A stretch of 15,605 bases of DNA from Betaproteobacteria bacterium (GTDB taxonomy: Bacteria; Pseudomonadota; Gammaproteobacteria; Burkholderiales; Rhodocyclaceae), in assembly GCA_028065725.1 (NCBI GenBank), contig JAPTVL010000311.1, forward strand, positions 1 to 15,605, read 5' to 3'. Shown in pieces: positions 1-6,152 of this stretch. A program made the translations under genes and the position numbers. The notes under the pieces are model-generated. The model was given only the letters and a program-made list of their open reading frames with translations, did not search any database and had not been told where the DNA came from. How positions within the stretch are numbered: the first letter of the stretch is position 1; each line of letters begins with the position of its first letter.

Positions 1-108
1 ACGCACCGCCGCGTTGACTGCGCCGGTTTCACCTCGAACGAGGACGGTGACATAACCGCCGCCGACGAACTGGCGGCCGATCAGCCGCACCTCCGCCGCC
101 TTGGTCAT
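1..108. repeat. 108-bp perfect direct repeat within csoS1 copies (other copy 345-452)
   Basis: Bases 1-108 are identical to 345-452; the first mismatch is at 109 (T against C at 453). Both lie in the same part of neighbouring csoS1 genes. Beyond the repeat the two genes differ at many silent positions. The repeat continues past the left edge to an unknown extent. The pattern points to gene conversion between paralogues. Confidence 0.9.
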
Positions 109-222
109 TGCATCCGCCGCCTCGATCGCGGGAACCAGACCGCGCGTTTCGATCATGCCGAGCGCGACGCCGGTCGCCGTGACCGCCATGACCTTGCGCT
201 TGACTTCAACAGCCATGTCCAT
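1..222 (-). CDS. csoS1: CsoS1 carboxysome shell hexamer protein, third copy (3' part cut by window edge)
   Basis: A BMC-domain protein forming the hexameric tiles of the alpha-carboxysome facets, through whose central pore small metabolites are thought to pass. The visible part contains the hallmark stretch [10 protein letters not shown], then [16 protein letters not shown], and the pore-side segment FVGGGYVTV followed by [11 protein letters not shown]. The C-terminal third lies beyond position 1. Compared with the two upstream paralogues it begins with about 11 extra residues, [22 protein letters not shown]. The start is uncertain: ATG at 222 has a weak GGG-type ribosome site, ATG at 216 lies two codons in, and ATG at 189 would give nearly the usual N-terminus but has AAGG only two bases upstream. 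It starts 11 nt after the stop of the second csoS1, so it is co-transcribed. Its 3' part is identical at DNA level to the second copy over 108 bases. The family call is certain; the exact paralogue (A, B or C) is not. Confidence 0.93.
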   Translation of the reverse strand, partial: MDMAVEVKRKVMAVTATGVALGMIETRGLVPAIEAADAMTKAAEVRLIGRQFVGGGYVTVLVRGETGAVNAAVR

Positions 223-233
223 GACGCACCCGA

Positions 234-533
234 TCAGGCCGCGGCCGCCGTGGGCAGGATGTTTTCGACCTCGCCGTGCACGCGGGCGATGATGTGGGCG
301 GCGACCAGGCCGTCGCCCACACGCTCACAGGCATCCGCGCCGGCACGCACCGCCGCGTTGACTGCGCCGGTTTCACCTCGAACGAGGACGGTGACATAAC
401 CGCCGCCGACGAACTGGCGGCCGATCAGCCGCACCTCCGCCGCCTTGGTCATCGCGTCTGCCGCCTCGATGGCGGGAACCAGACCGCGGGTTTCAATCAT
501 GCCCAATGCAATGCCAGTCATTCCGGTAGCCAT
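234..533 (-). CDS. csoS1: CsoS1 carboxysome shell hexamer protein, second copy
   Basis: A 99-residue single BMC-domain shell protein that assembles as hexamers into the facets of the alpha-carboxysome. It has the family's normal length and sequence: [20 protein letters not shown] near the N-terminus, [19 protein letters not shown] in the middle, and [21 protein letters not shown] at the end. It differs from the first copy at only a few residues ([11 protein letters not shown] against MASAMTGIALG; VHGEV against VHSEV; TAAAA against TAEAA). The ATG at 533 is preceded by AAGGAG at the right distance, so the start is clear. It lies 34 nt downstream of the first csoS1 and 11 nt upstream of the third. 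The near identity means the three proteins probably mix in the same facets. No unusual residue is seen around the pore motif. Confidence 0.97.
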   Translation of the reverse strand: MATGMTGIALGMIETRGLVPAIEAADAMTKAAEVRLIGRQFVGGGYVTVLVRGETGAVNAAVRAGADACERVGDGLVAAHIIARVHGEVENILPTAAAA

Positions 534-567
534 TTCAGATCTCCTTAAAAGTACGTTTCAATCAAAA

Positions 568-867
568 TCAAGCTGCTTCAGCGGTGGGAAGAATGTTCTC
601 CACTTCGCTGTGAACACGCGCGATGATGTGTGCCGCCACCAGGCCGTCACCCACCCGTTCGCAGGCATCGGCCCCCGCACGCACCGCCGCGTTGACCGCA
701 CCGGTTTCGCCGCGCACCAGCACGGTCACATACCCGCCACCAACGAACTGGCGTCCGATCAGCCGCACTTCGGCCGCCTTGGTCATGGCATCCGCCGCCT
801 CGATGGCGGGAACCAGACCACGTGTTTCAATCATTCCGAGGGCGATGCCCGTCATTGCGCTTGCCAT
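568..867 (-). CDS. csoS1: CsoS1 carboxysome shell hexamer protein, first copy
   Basis: A 99-residue BMC-domain protein, the first of three csoS1 genes in the direction of transcription. It forms the hexameric facet tiles of the alpha-carboxysome and is normally among the most abundant shell components. [39 protein letters not shown] and [18 protein letters not shown] match the family throughout, with VGGGYV lining the pore side. The start at 867 is supported by an AAGGAG ribosome site that overlaps the stop codon of csoS4B, so translation of the two is probably coupled. A strong individual ribosome site fits the need for many more copies of this protein than of the pentamer proteins upstream. 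Which letter suffix (A, B or C) applies cannot be decided from the sequence. Confidence 0.97.
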   Translation of the reverse strand: MASAMTGIALGMIETRGLVPAIEAADAMTKAAEVRLIGRQFVGGGYVTVLVRGETGAVNAAVRAGADACERVGDGLVAAHIIARVHSEVENILPTAEAA

Positions 868-879
868 GATGTTTCTCCT

Positions 880-1176
880 TTACACGGTTGATAAAACTGC
901 CTTGCCTGCTGCCTGCTCGCGGAGGCCTTCCTCCGCATTCCACTGATCGATGATCCCGAGGATCGTCAGATCGGTAAGAACCTTGTAATCGCCGGCGCCG
1001 TAGCGGGCGGCCGAGCCGCCGGCGGTAAAAACCCATTTGTTTTCCGGCACGCCCACGGGGTCGACCGCCACCGAAAGCCTGCCCTTCTCGTCCGCCATCA
1101 CCCTCAGCGAGGCGCTGTACAAGCCCGGAATACGCCGGGTGCACACCAGGTCGGACACCACGCGCAGGATTTCCAT
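880..1176 (-). CDS. csoS4B: CsoS4B carboxysome vertex (pentamer) protein
   Basis: A 98-residue bacterial microcompartment vertex (BMV, CcmL/EutN-type) protein. Proteins of this family form pentamers that cap the icosahedral corners of the shell and are needed in very low number. The sequence starts MEILRVVSDLVCTRRIPGL and contains the family stretches LSVAVDPVGVPENKWVF, then GGSAARYGAG, and LTDLTILGIIDQWNAEE near the end. These correspond one by one to GDWVICVGSSAARE and LTIVGIIDHWQEH in the neighbouring CsoS4A, so the two are paralogues. The tail after IIDQWN is about 16 residues longer than in CsoS4A. The ATG at 1176 lies one nucleotide after the csoS4A stop, so the pair is translationally coupled. 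The order csoSCA, csoS4A, csoS4B, csoS1 is the standard one. Confidence 0.95.
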   Translation of the reverse strand: MEILRVVSDLVCTRRIPGLYSASLRVMADEKGRLSVAVDPVGVPENKWVFTAGGSAARYGAGDYKVLTDLTILGIIDQWNAEEGLREQAAGKAVLSTV

Positions 1177-1177
1177 T

Positions 1178-1429
1178 TCAGTGCTCCTGCCAGTGGTCGA
1201 TGATGCCGACGATGGTCAGGTCGCTCGGAAAATCCTTGGCACCCGCCGCCTCGCGCGCAGCCGAACTGCCGACGCAAATCACCCAGTCGCCCGGGATGCA
1301 GCCCACCGCATCCACCGCCACCTGACGCCCAGCGCCTGCCTTTTCGCGCACCACCAGCAGCGGGCGGTGCCCCATTTCCCGGACGCGGTTGGTCGAAACC
1401 AGCGTCTTTTCCACTTGCATGATCTTCAT
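1178..1429 (-). CDS. csoS4A: CsoS4A carboxysome vertex (pentamer) protein
   Basis: An 83-residue BMV-family protein that forms the pentameric vertices of the alpha-carboxysome shell; without these proteins shells leak CO2 although they still form. The sequence begins MKIMQVEKTLVSTNRV and shows the family's AVDAVGCIPGDWVICVGSSA turn and the C-terminal LTIVGIIDHWQEH. Its length is typical. The gene begins 9 nt after the csoSCA stop, and its stop is one nucleotide before csoS4B, giving a compact csoSCA-csoS4A-csoS4B block. A second in-frame ATG lies three codons in (MQVEKT). The upstream one is preferred because it gives the usual N-terminal length and follows an AGGTGA-type ribosome site that overlaps the csoSCA stop. 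Nothing unusual is seen. Confidence 0.95.
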   Translation of the reverse strand: MKIMQVEKTLVSTNRVREMGHRPLLVVREKAGAGRQVAVDAVGCIPGDWVICVGSSAAREAAGAKDFPSDLTIVGIIDHWQEH

Positions 1430-1438
1430 GACTTCACC

Positions 1439-3019
1439 TCAATGCCCGTGTACGTTCAGCTCGTTGTCAGCCACTGTTTCCAGGGCACTGCCCGGCTCCT
1501 TGGCCTGCACCGACATGCCGCAGAACAGCAGGCCCTGCTTCACCAGCGCCGGGTAGCGCGCCTCGATCGCGGCCTTCACCCGGTGGCAGCGTTCGACACT
1601 GCGCTCGCGTGAGCCCGGTACCTGGCTGTCGTAGCGGTAGTGGATCGCCACCGGCACCGGCAGGCCGTGCGCCACGTTCAGGCCGGTAAAAATCCGTATC
1701 CCCACATCCATGTCCGCCGCGCCTTCCTCCACCGTGTGCATGTGGCCGAAGTAGGCCAGGTTGCGCAGGTGCACCTCTTCGAAGCCGTCACCGATGCTGA
1801 TGAAGCGCTCGGCATGGCCGACGTCGGCGTAGCGGCCGCGGTGGTTGTCGCAGACGTAGTCGATCTGCGACAGATTGTTCAGGAGCAGGCGCTCGATCAG
1901 GCGGCGCATGCCGGTGTCCGGCGCGCTGCGTCCGTGCAGCCGCGCGGTCTCCTCGACGATGGCGCCAAGGCGCCAGCGCGCCTCCGACTCGGAGCGCTCT
2001 GCCGTCGCCTGGTACAGGGCCATGTTGTCGACCAGGCAGTCGAGGCTCATTTCGCCCTGCGCGTCCGGCACGTGCACCCGGATCGCGTCGTTGTCGGTGT
2101 CCACCCCGATCAGCAGCGTCGCCACCGAGGCGCCGCAGCAGAAGCCGTTCTCGATCGCTGTGCCGAAGGCCTGCAGGCGATCCAGCGCCGCCTGGGCCGC
2201 ACGGCGTTCGTCGCTGCCGTGCGCCGCGCAGCCTTCGTGATGCGGATCCGAACTGCTGAAGTGGTACACCGCGATCTTCAGGTAGCGCGTGCCCGCGTCG
2301 GCCAGCGTCGGCACCCCTTCGCGGAAGCGGCGCAGCTCGGTCTCGGTCCACTGCTTCACATTCGCCTCGACATCGAACAGCGTGCCGGCATAGGACTTGT
2401 GGCGCCGGACTGCCTGCTTGGGCAGGCGCAGGATGTACTGCAGCAATCCCTTCAAGCGACCATCGGCACACGCACTCACGTCCACTTCGTGGAAGCCGCA
2501 CTCGATGAAGAACTGCGTCATCGCCTGTGCTTCCGCAGCGCCCTGACGCCATTGCGCCGCGCAATCGTTGGCCAGATCGCGGAATGCGCGCAGCACGCTG
2601 GCGCCGTACAACTTGCGCATGTCGAGCGTGGTCACCCAGGCATCCGCCAGCACGGCTGCAGGCAGCTCGAAGCCGAGCCGCTCGCGCGCGATCTGCTGCG
2701 CCCGTTGTTCGAACCCCTCTTCGTGCTGCAGCGCCGCGATCTGCTTGAGCGTCGGCACGATGGCATCGAAACGAGCCCGCACGGCGTGCTCATAGTCCGC
2801 CAGACGCGCATTCCGGGTCGGGTCCGCAAGCGGATGGGCGCGCGGCACGCACAGGTTGCTCACGCACTCGCCGCTGCTGTCAGCGCCCATGCCGGGCGGA
2901 CAGAAGCTATGCCGCTGTGGCCAGCTCGGCACCGCAGCCGGCGCGGCGCGCATCGCCATCCCCACGGGGGCGGCAGCGGCGGCCTGGCGCATGCGTTGCG
3001 GGCGGTTGCGGGTGTTCAT
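1439..3019 (-). CDS. csoSCA: CsoSCA, carboxysomal carbonic anhydrase
   Basis: The shell-bound carbonic anhydrase (csoS3, epsilon/beta-like class) that converts imported bicarbonate to CO2 inside the alpha-carboxysome. It has 526 residues, close to the Halothiobacillus protein. The zinc site is intact: C184, H253 (in YHFSSSD) and C264 (in HHEGCAAHG), with the catalytic D186/R188 pair in CADGR. All are shifted by a constant 11 from the Halothiobacillus numbering I recall (C173, H242, C253). The N-terminal ~65 residues are low complexity and probably disordered; in Halothiobacillus this region tethers the enzyme to RuBisCO. A helical domain follows (~70-175), then the active domain (~176-390) and a degenerate second half (~390-526) that keeps the fold without metal ligands. 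The start at 3019 has GGAG eight bases upstream, 22 nt after csoS2. An open frame lies opposite much of this gene but is a high-GC shadow. Confidence 0.97.
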   Translation of the reverse strand: MNTRNRPQRMRQAAAAAPVGMAMRAAPAAVPSWPQRHSFCPPGMGADSSGECVSNLCVPRAHPLADPTRNARLADYEHAVRARFDAIVPTLKQIAALQHEEGFEQRAQQIARERLGFELPAAVLADAWVTTLDMRKLYGASVLRAFRDLANDCAAQWRQGAAEAQAMTQFFIECGFHEVDVSACADGRLKGLLQYILRLPKQAVRRHKSYAGTLFDVEANVKQWTETELRRFREGVPTLADAGTRYLKIAVYHFSSSDPHHEGCAAHGSDERRAAQAALDRLQAFGTAIENGFCCGASVATLLIGVDTDNDAIRVHVPDAQGEMSLDCLVDNMALYQATAERSESEARWRLGAIVEETARLHGRSAPDTGMRRLIERLLLNNLSQIDYVCDNHRGRYADVGHAERFISIGDGFEEVHLRNLAYFGHMHTVEEGAADMDVGIRIFTGLNVAHGLPVPVAIHYRYDSQVPGSRERSVERCHRVKAAIEARYPALVKQGLLFCGMSVQAKEPGSALETVADNELNVHGH

Positions 3020-3041
3020 CGTCGTGGCTCCGTCGTTCCGT

Positions 3042-5024
3042 TCAGCCGCGTGCGCCGCCAGACAGGGTCACTGCCGCGCCGGCTCCGCTGTTGCCGCTGC
3101 TTCCCGTGATGCGGCTCGTGGCCGGTTCCGGGTGCTCCACTTCACGAAAGGCGCGGGCGTTCACGCCGTTGCCGCGCGGATCGCCACGCAGCGTCGGATT
3201 GCGCTTTTTGGCGGAAAGGCCTTCGGTCCCGGTGATGCGGCCGCTGCGGTCCCAGGCGTCGCCGGTGATCTGGCGCTCGCGACCTTCGCCGGTAATTCGC
3301 TCGGGGGCCGGCTCGGATGCAGCCACCGCGGGCGCGGCCACAACGGCGACATCCTCGCGGTAACGGAATTCAGGCGTACCCGACACCAGTCCGGTGGCGC
3401 GCGCCAGCGGGCCGGTGATGCGGCCGCTGCTGCCATAGGCGTTGCCGGTGATGCGCTGCGTTTCGCTGGACTGAGCGGTACGCGCAGGCGAGAGCACCGA
3501 GAATGCGTCTGCTGGCCGAGCCTGCTGGGCATCCATGGCATTGCCGGTGATGCCGGGGCTCGGCAGCGAGCCTTCCGGGCCGCGGCTGCGGTAGTGCATG
3601 GCCATCGGCATGCGGCCGCAGGCCGCGACTTGCTGCTGCTCGCCCACGTAGGGCGTGCCGCTCACGGCCTGGCATTCGCCGCGTTCGTTGCCGGTCATCT
3701 TGCTGTCAGGGCCGGGCTGGATGCCCGTCAGATCGGGGCTGCCTCCAAGGCGGGCACGGCTGATCGCTTCGGCGGCCGCACGGGCTGCGCAAAACTCAGC
3801 GTACTGGTCGGCCCCGATATAGGAAGTCCCCGTCACCGGCTTGCAGGCGCCGTATTCGTCGCCGGTCACCCTGGCCGAGCGCCCAACCTGGGTGCCGGAC
3901 ACCTCCTGGTCATGCAGGGTGTGCGACACACCCACCTTGGCCGGCGGCAGATGTGGCTCCGCACGGCAGAAGGACACGAATTCCTCGGCACTGATGTAAT
4001 CGGAACCCGTCACACGCTTGCACGCGCCAAGCTCATCGCCGGTAACTTTCGACGAACGACCCACTAGGGTGCCGCTCACCTCGCTGCCAGCGCTCGTGTG
4101 ACGGGTTTGAACCTTTTTTGGCGCTTCTCCCGCCGTGCCACGGAAAGCGGACGCATCGGCGTAAGCGCTGCCGGTGATCGAACGGTTCGCGCCGGTCTCG
4201 GTGCCGGTCACGGCGGTCTTCCGCGTCAGATCGCTGCCCGAAACCATGTTCTGGCGGGCAGTCATGCCGATGCTGAACTTTTCCGGATGAGGTTCGGGCG
4301 CGGTGCCGCAGAACTCGCCCGCCTGCTCGGCGGCCAGATATTCGGTGCCGGTCACGCGCTTGCAGGTGCCGGTCTCGTCGCCGGTGACCCTGGTGCTGCG
4401 GCCCACTTCGGTGCCCGTCACGCGTCGGCCGCGGCTGGTGCTGGTGGCGGCCACCTTGGCCGGAGACGGCTCCGGCAGGCTGCCGCAGAACTCGCCATAT
4501 TGCTCAGCACCGATGTATTCGGTTCCAGTAATGGTTCGGCAGCTGCCGGGCTCGTTGCCCGTCACGCGCGAGCTACGCTCCACCTGGTTGCCGGTCACGG
4601 TGCCACCTGCCAGGGTGGTGCCCACCTCGACCTTTTGCGGTTCGGGGCGCACCCGCCCGCAAGGGCGGCAGGGGGCGGCATCGCCGCGCCCTTGCTGCGA
4701 CTGCTTGATGCGGCGCTGGCGCGAGGCCGACATGGGCTCCGGCGCAAAGGAGGGACGCGCGTACTCGACACGCGTCTCGGAGGTTTCAGTATGCTGGCAA
4801 CCGCACTGGGCCGCTTCCGGCTCGGGGGCGGCCTGTGCCATGGCGGGTGCAGGCGCGGGGCTTCCGCTGCGTGCGGCGAGACGCGGCGCGGTGGCGCTGG
4901 AGGCGGACGGCGCGGCACCACCGTTCAGGCCCTTCTTCCCGTAAAGGGAGAGCGCTTGACGGCGGGCCATCGCGGCTTCCCTGCCGCTCAGCCGCTTTTC
5001 TGTAGAACTTGTCGCTTGGCTCAT
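3042..5024 (-). CDS. csoS2: CsoS2 carboxysome assembly scaffold, 660 aa
   Basis: The intrinsically disordered scaffold that gathers RuBisCO through its N-terminal repeats and binds the shell through its middle (M) and C-terminal repeats. The N-terminal domain (1-130) has one canonical N-repeat (SGREAAMARRQALSLYGKKG, 13-32) and one degenerate repeat (SRQRRIKQSQQGRG, 101-114). Six M-repeats with V/I-T/S-G triplets follow at about 130-180, 190-240, 249-296, 304-354, 363-412 and 430-469. Five have the paired cysteines (such as C221 and C239); the third lacks both. The C-terminal region (485-660) has ITGNAYG, ITGDAWD and RITGTEG and ends in the conserved SGGARG, so the protein is complete. At 660 residues it is clearly shorter than the ~870 of Halothiobacillus, mostly through the N-terminal part. 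The start at 5024 has AAGGA about eight bases upstream. Halothiobacillus makes a short form by -1 frameshifting; a candidate site here is listed separately. Confidence 0.96.
   Translation of the reverse strand: MSQATSSTEKRLSGREAAMARRQALSLYGKKGLNGGAAPSASSATAPRLAARSGSPAPAPAMAQAAPEPEAAQCGCQHTETSETRVEYARPSFAPEPMSASRQRRIKQSQQGRGDAAPCRPCGRVRPEPQKVEVGTTLAGGTVTGNQVERSSRVTGNEPGSCRTITGTEYIGAEQYGEFCGSLPEPSPAKVAATSTSRGRRVTGTEVGRSTRVTGDETGTCKRVTGTEYLAAEQAGEFCGTAPEPHPEKFSIGMTARQNMVSGSDLTRKTAVTGTETGANRSITGSAYADASAFRGTAGEAPKKVQTRHTSAGSEVSGTLVGRSSKVTGDELGACKRVTGSDYISAEEFVSFCRAEPHLPPAKVGVSHTLHDQEVSGTQVGRSARVTGDEYGACKPVTGTSYIGADQYAEFCAARAAAEAISRARLGGSPDLTGIQPGPDSKMTGNERGECQAVSGTPYVGEQQQVAACGRMPMAMHYRSRGPEGSLPSPGITGNAMDAQQARPADAFSVLSPARTAQSSETQRITGNAYGSSGRITGPLARATGLVSGTPEFRYREDVAVVAAPAVAASEPAPERITGEGRERQITGDAWDRSGRITGTEGLSAKKRNPTLRGDPRGNGVNARAFREVEHPEPATSRITGSSGNSGAGAAVTLSGGARG
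4113..4131 (-). other. Candidate programmed -1 frameshift site in csoS2
   Basis: On the coding strand, codons 302-304 (P-K-K) read CCA AAA AAG. This creates the heptamer A AAA AAG in the phase required for -1 slippage, identical to the Escherichia coli dnaX site. A GGGAG Shine-Dalgarno-like element (4127-4131) sits 7 nt upstream, which is also the dnaX arrangement. After slippage the -1 frame runs 26 codons to a TGA at 4033-4035. The product would be about 330 residues, holding the N-domain and three M-repeats. I could not find a convincing downstream hairpin by eye. The site is a prediction only; the known csoS2 frameshift lies nearer the C-terminal domain in Halothiobacillus. Confidence 0.4.
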
Positions 5025-5201
5025 GGATGCATTCCTTTGCTTCAGCAGTTAATCGTCGGATCGAGCGCATCGGGCATCGATTGATCCAGCCCTTGAGGCG
5101 AAATATACGGACGGCCATGCATATTGAAAAATGAATACTTCTTATCGTTAGCATTTACTATTCTGCATACATGACTACCCGATACTCGAGCGAGGACAAC
5201 C
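5025..5201. promoter_or_regulatory. Divergent csoS2/cbbR control region with possible CbbR site
   Basis: This 177-bp region separates the divergent csoS2 and cbbR start codons and is markedly AT-rich at about 5101-5172 against GC-rich surroundings. A divergent regulator gene usually binds such a region. The form reported for CbbR half-sites, TNA-N7-TNA, occurs at 5132-5144 (TGA, ATACTTC, TTA), just upstream of the csoS2 -35 element, where an activator would sit. GAATA (5133-5137) and TATTC (5159-5163) form a wider inverted repeat around it. No cbbLS or other gene fits in the region. Confidence 0.55.
5102..5130 (-). promoter_or_regulatory. Probable sigma70 promoter of the cso operon
   Basis: Reading the minus strand, TTTTCA (5125-5130; 4 of 6 matches to TTGACA) and TATATT (5102-5107; 5 of 6 matches to TATAAT) are separated by exactly 17 bases. 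Transcription would start near 5095, leaving a leader of about 70 nt before the csoS2 ATG. It is the best-spaced pair seen in this intergenic region. Start-site mapping would settle it. Confidence 0.5.
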
Positions 5202-6152
5202 ATGAATGTGACGTTTCGCCAGTTGCGACTGCTGGAAGCCGTGGCGCGCAATTCCAGCTTTACCCGTGCCGCCAAGGAGTTGCATTTGACCCAGCCCGCG
5301 GTATCAACGCAGATCGGGCAACTCGAGGAAGAAGTCGGGCTGCCACTGTTTGAACAGATCGGTAAAAAGATCTACCTGACCGAGGCAGGTCGAGAGGTAT
5401 ATGCCTTCAGCCGCACCATCGCGGAGCAGTTTCGCGACATCGAATCAGTACTGGACAGCATGAAGGGGGTGAAGCGCGGAACGTTGTCGCTCACGGTGAC
5501 CAGTACCGGCAAGTACTTCGCGCCCTACCTGCTGGCGGAATTCATCAAGCACCATCCCGGCACACAGGTTCATCTCGAAGTCACCAATCGCGCGGAACTG
5601 GTCGAGCAGCTGCAGGAAAACATTCCGGACATGGCCATCATGGGCACGCCGCCGGACAACATGGAGCTGAGCGCGCAAGCTTTCATGCAGAATCCGCTGG
5701 TGATCATCGCCCGCCCGGATCACCCGCTGGCGCAGATGAACCGCATCCCCCTCGGTCAGCTGGCGGAGGAGAATTTCATCCTGCGCGAGCGGGGCTCGGG
5801 AACGCGCAATGCCGTGGAAAAATTTTTCTCGCAACGCGGGATCAAGCTCAATGCCTCGATGGAAATGGGCCGCAACGAGGCGATCAAGCACGCGGTGATG
5901 GCCGGCCTGGGCCTGGGCATCGTCTCCCTGCACACGCTGGAGTTCGAACTGGCGCTGAACCGCATCGCCATTCTCAGCGTGGAGGGCTTTCCGATCATGA
6001 AGGAGTGGTATCTGGTGCACCGCAGCGGCAAGCGCATGTCGCCGATCGCGCAGGCCTTCCACGATTTCGTGTTGAACGAGGCCAACCGGGTGGTCGCGCT
6101 GCCGCAACCCCGACCAGCCACCCGGTCGGCGCGCCGCGTCACCCGTTCATGA
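5202..6152 (+). CDS. cbbR: CbbR, LysR-type regulator of CO2 fixation genes
   Basis: A 316-residue LysR-type transcriptional regulator. The N-terminal winged helix-turn-helix (about 3-62) is typical, with FTRAAKELHLTQPAVSTQIG as the helix-turn-helix and QLEEEVGLPLFEQIGKKIYLTEAG as the wing region. A linker helix (about 63-90) and the two-lobed effector domain (about 93-295) follow; TGKYFAPYLLAEFIKHHPG, MGTPPDN and AVMAGLGLGIVSLHT match CbbR proteins, which sense metabolites such as RuBP, ATP or NADPH. The call as CbbR rests on these signatures and on the position directly divergent from a carboxysome operon. The start at 5202 has GAGGA eight bases upstream, and the upstream TTG/ATG options have no such site. 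The stop overlaps the stop of the convergent PII-like gene by six bases. The last ~20 residues are a basic, probably disordered tail. Likely targets are cso and possibly sbtA. Confidence 0.93.
   Translation: MNVTFRQLRLLEAVARNSSFTRAAKELHLTQPAVSTQIGQLEEEVGLPLFEQIGKKIYLTEAGREVYAFSRTIAEQFRDIESVLDSMKGVKRGTLSLTVTSTGKYFAPYLLAEFIKHHPGTQVHLEVTNRAELVEQLQENIPDMAIMGTPPDNMELSAQAFMQNPLVIIARPDHPLAQMNRIPLGQLAEENFILRERGSGTRNAVEKFFSQRGIKLNASMEMGRNEAIKHAVMAGLGLGIVSLHTLEFELALNRIAILSVEGFPIMKEWYLVHRSGKRMSPIAQAFHDFVLNEANRVVALPQPRPATRSARRVTRS

Noticed and set aside
1640..3109. 489-residue plus-strand open frame opposite csoSCA
   Set aside because: It lies antisense to a fully recognised carbonic anhydrase, is rich in His, Arg, Ala and Val as expected of a high-GC shadow frame, and has no ribosome site or family match.
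3200..4640. Regularly spaced short repeats that could look like a CRISPR or satellite array
   Set aside because: They are the degenerate codons of the V/I-T-G repeats of CsoS2, in frame and diverged, without constant spacers.
2856..5084. Two long plus-strand frames (403 and 328 residues) opposite csoS2
   Set aside because: Their apparent repeats mirror the antisense of the CsoS2 repeats. The minus-strand protein is complete and recognised.
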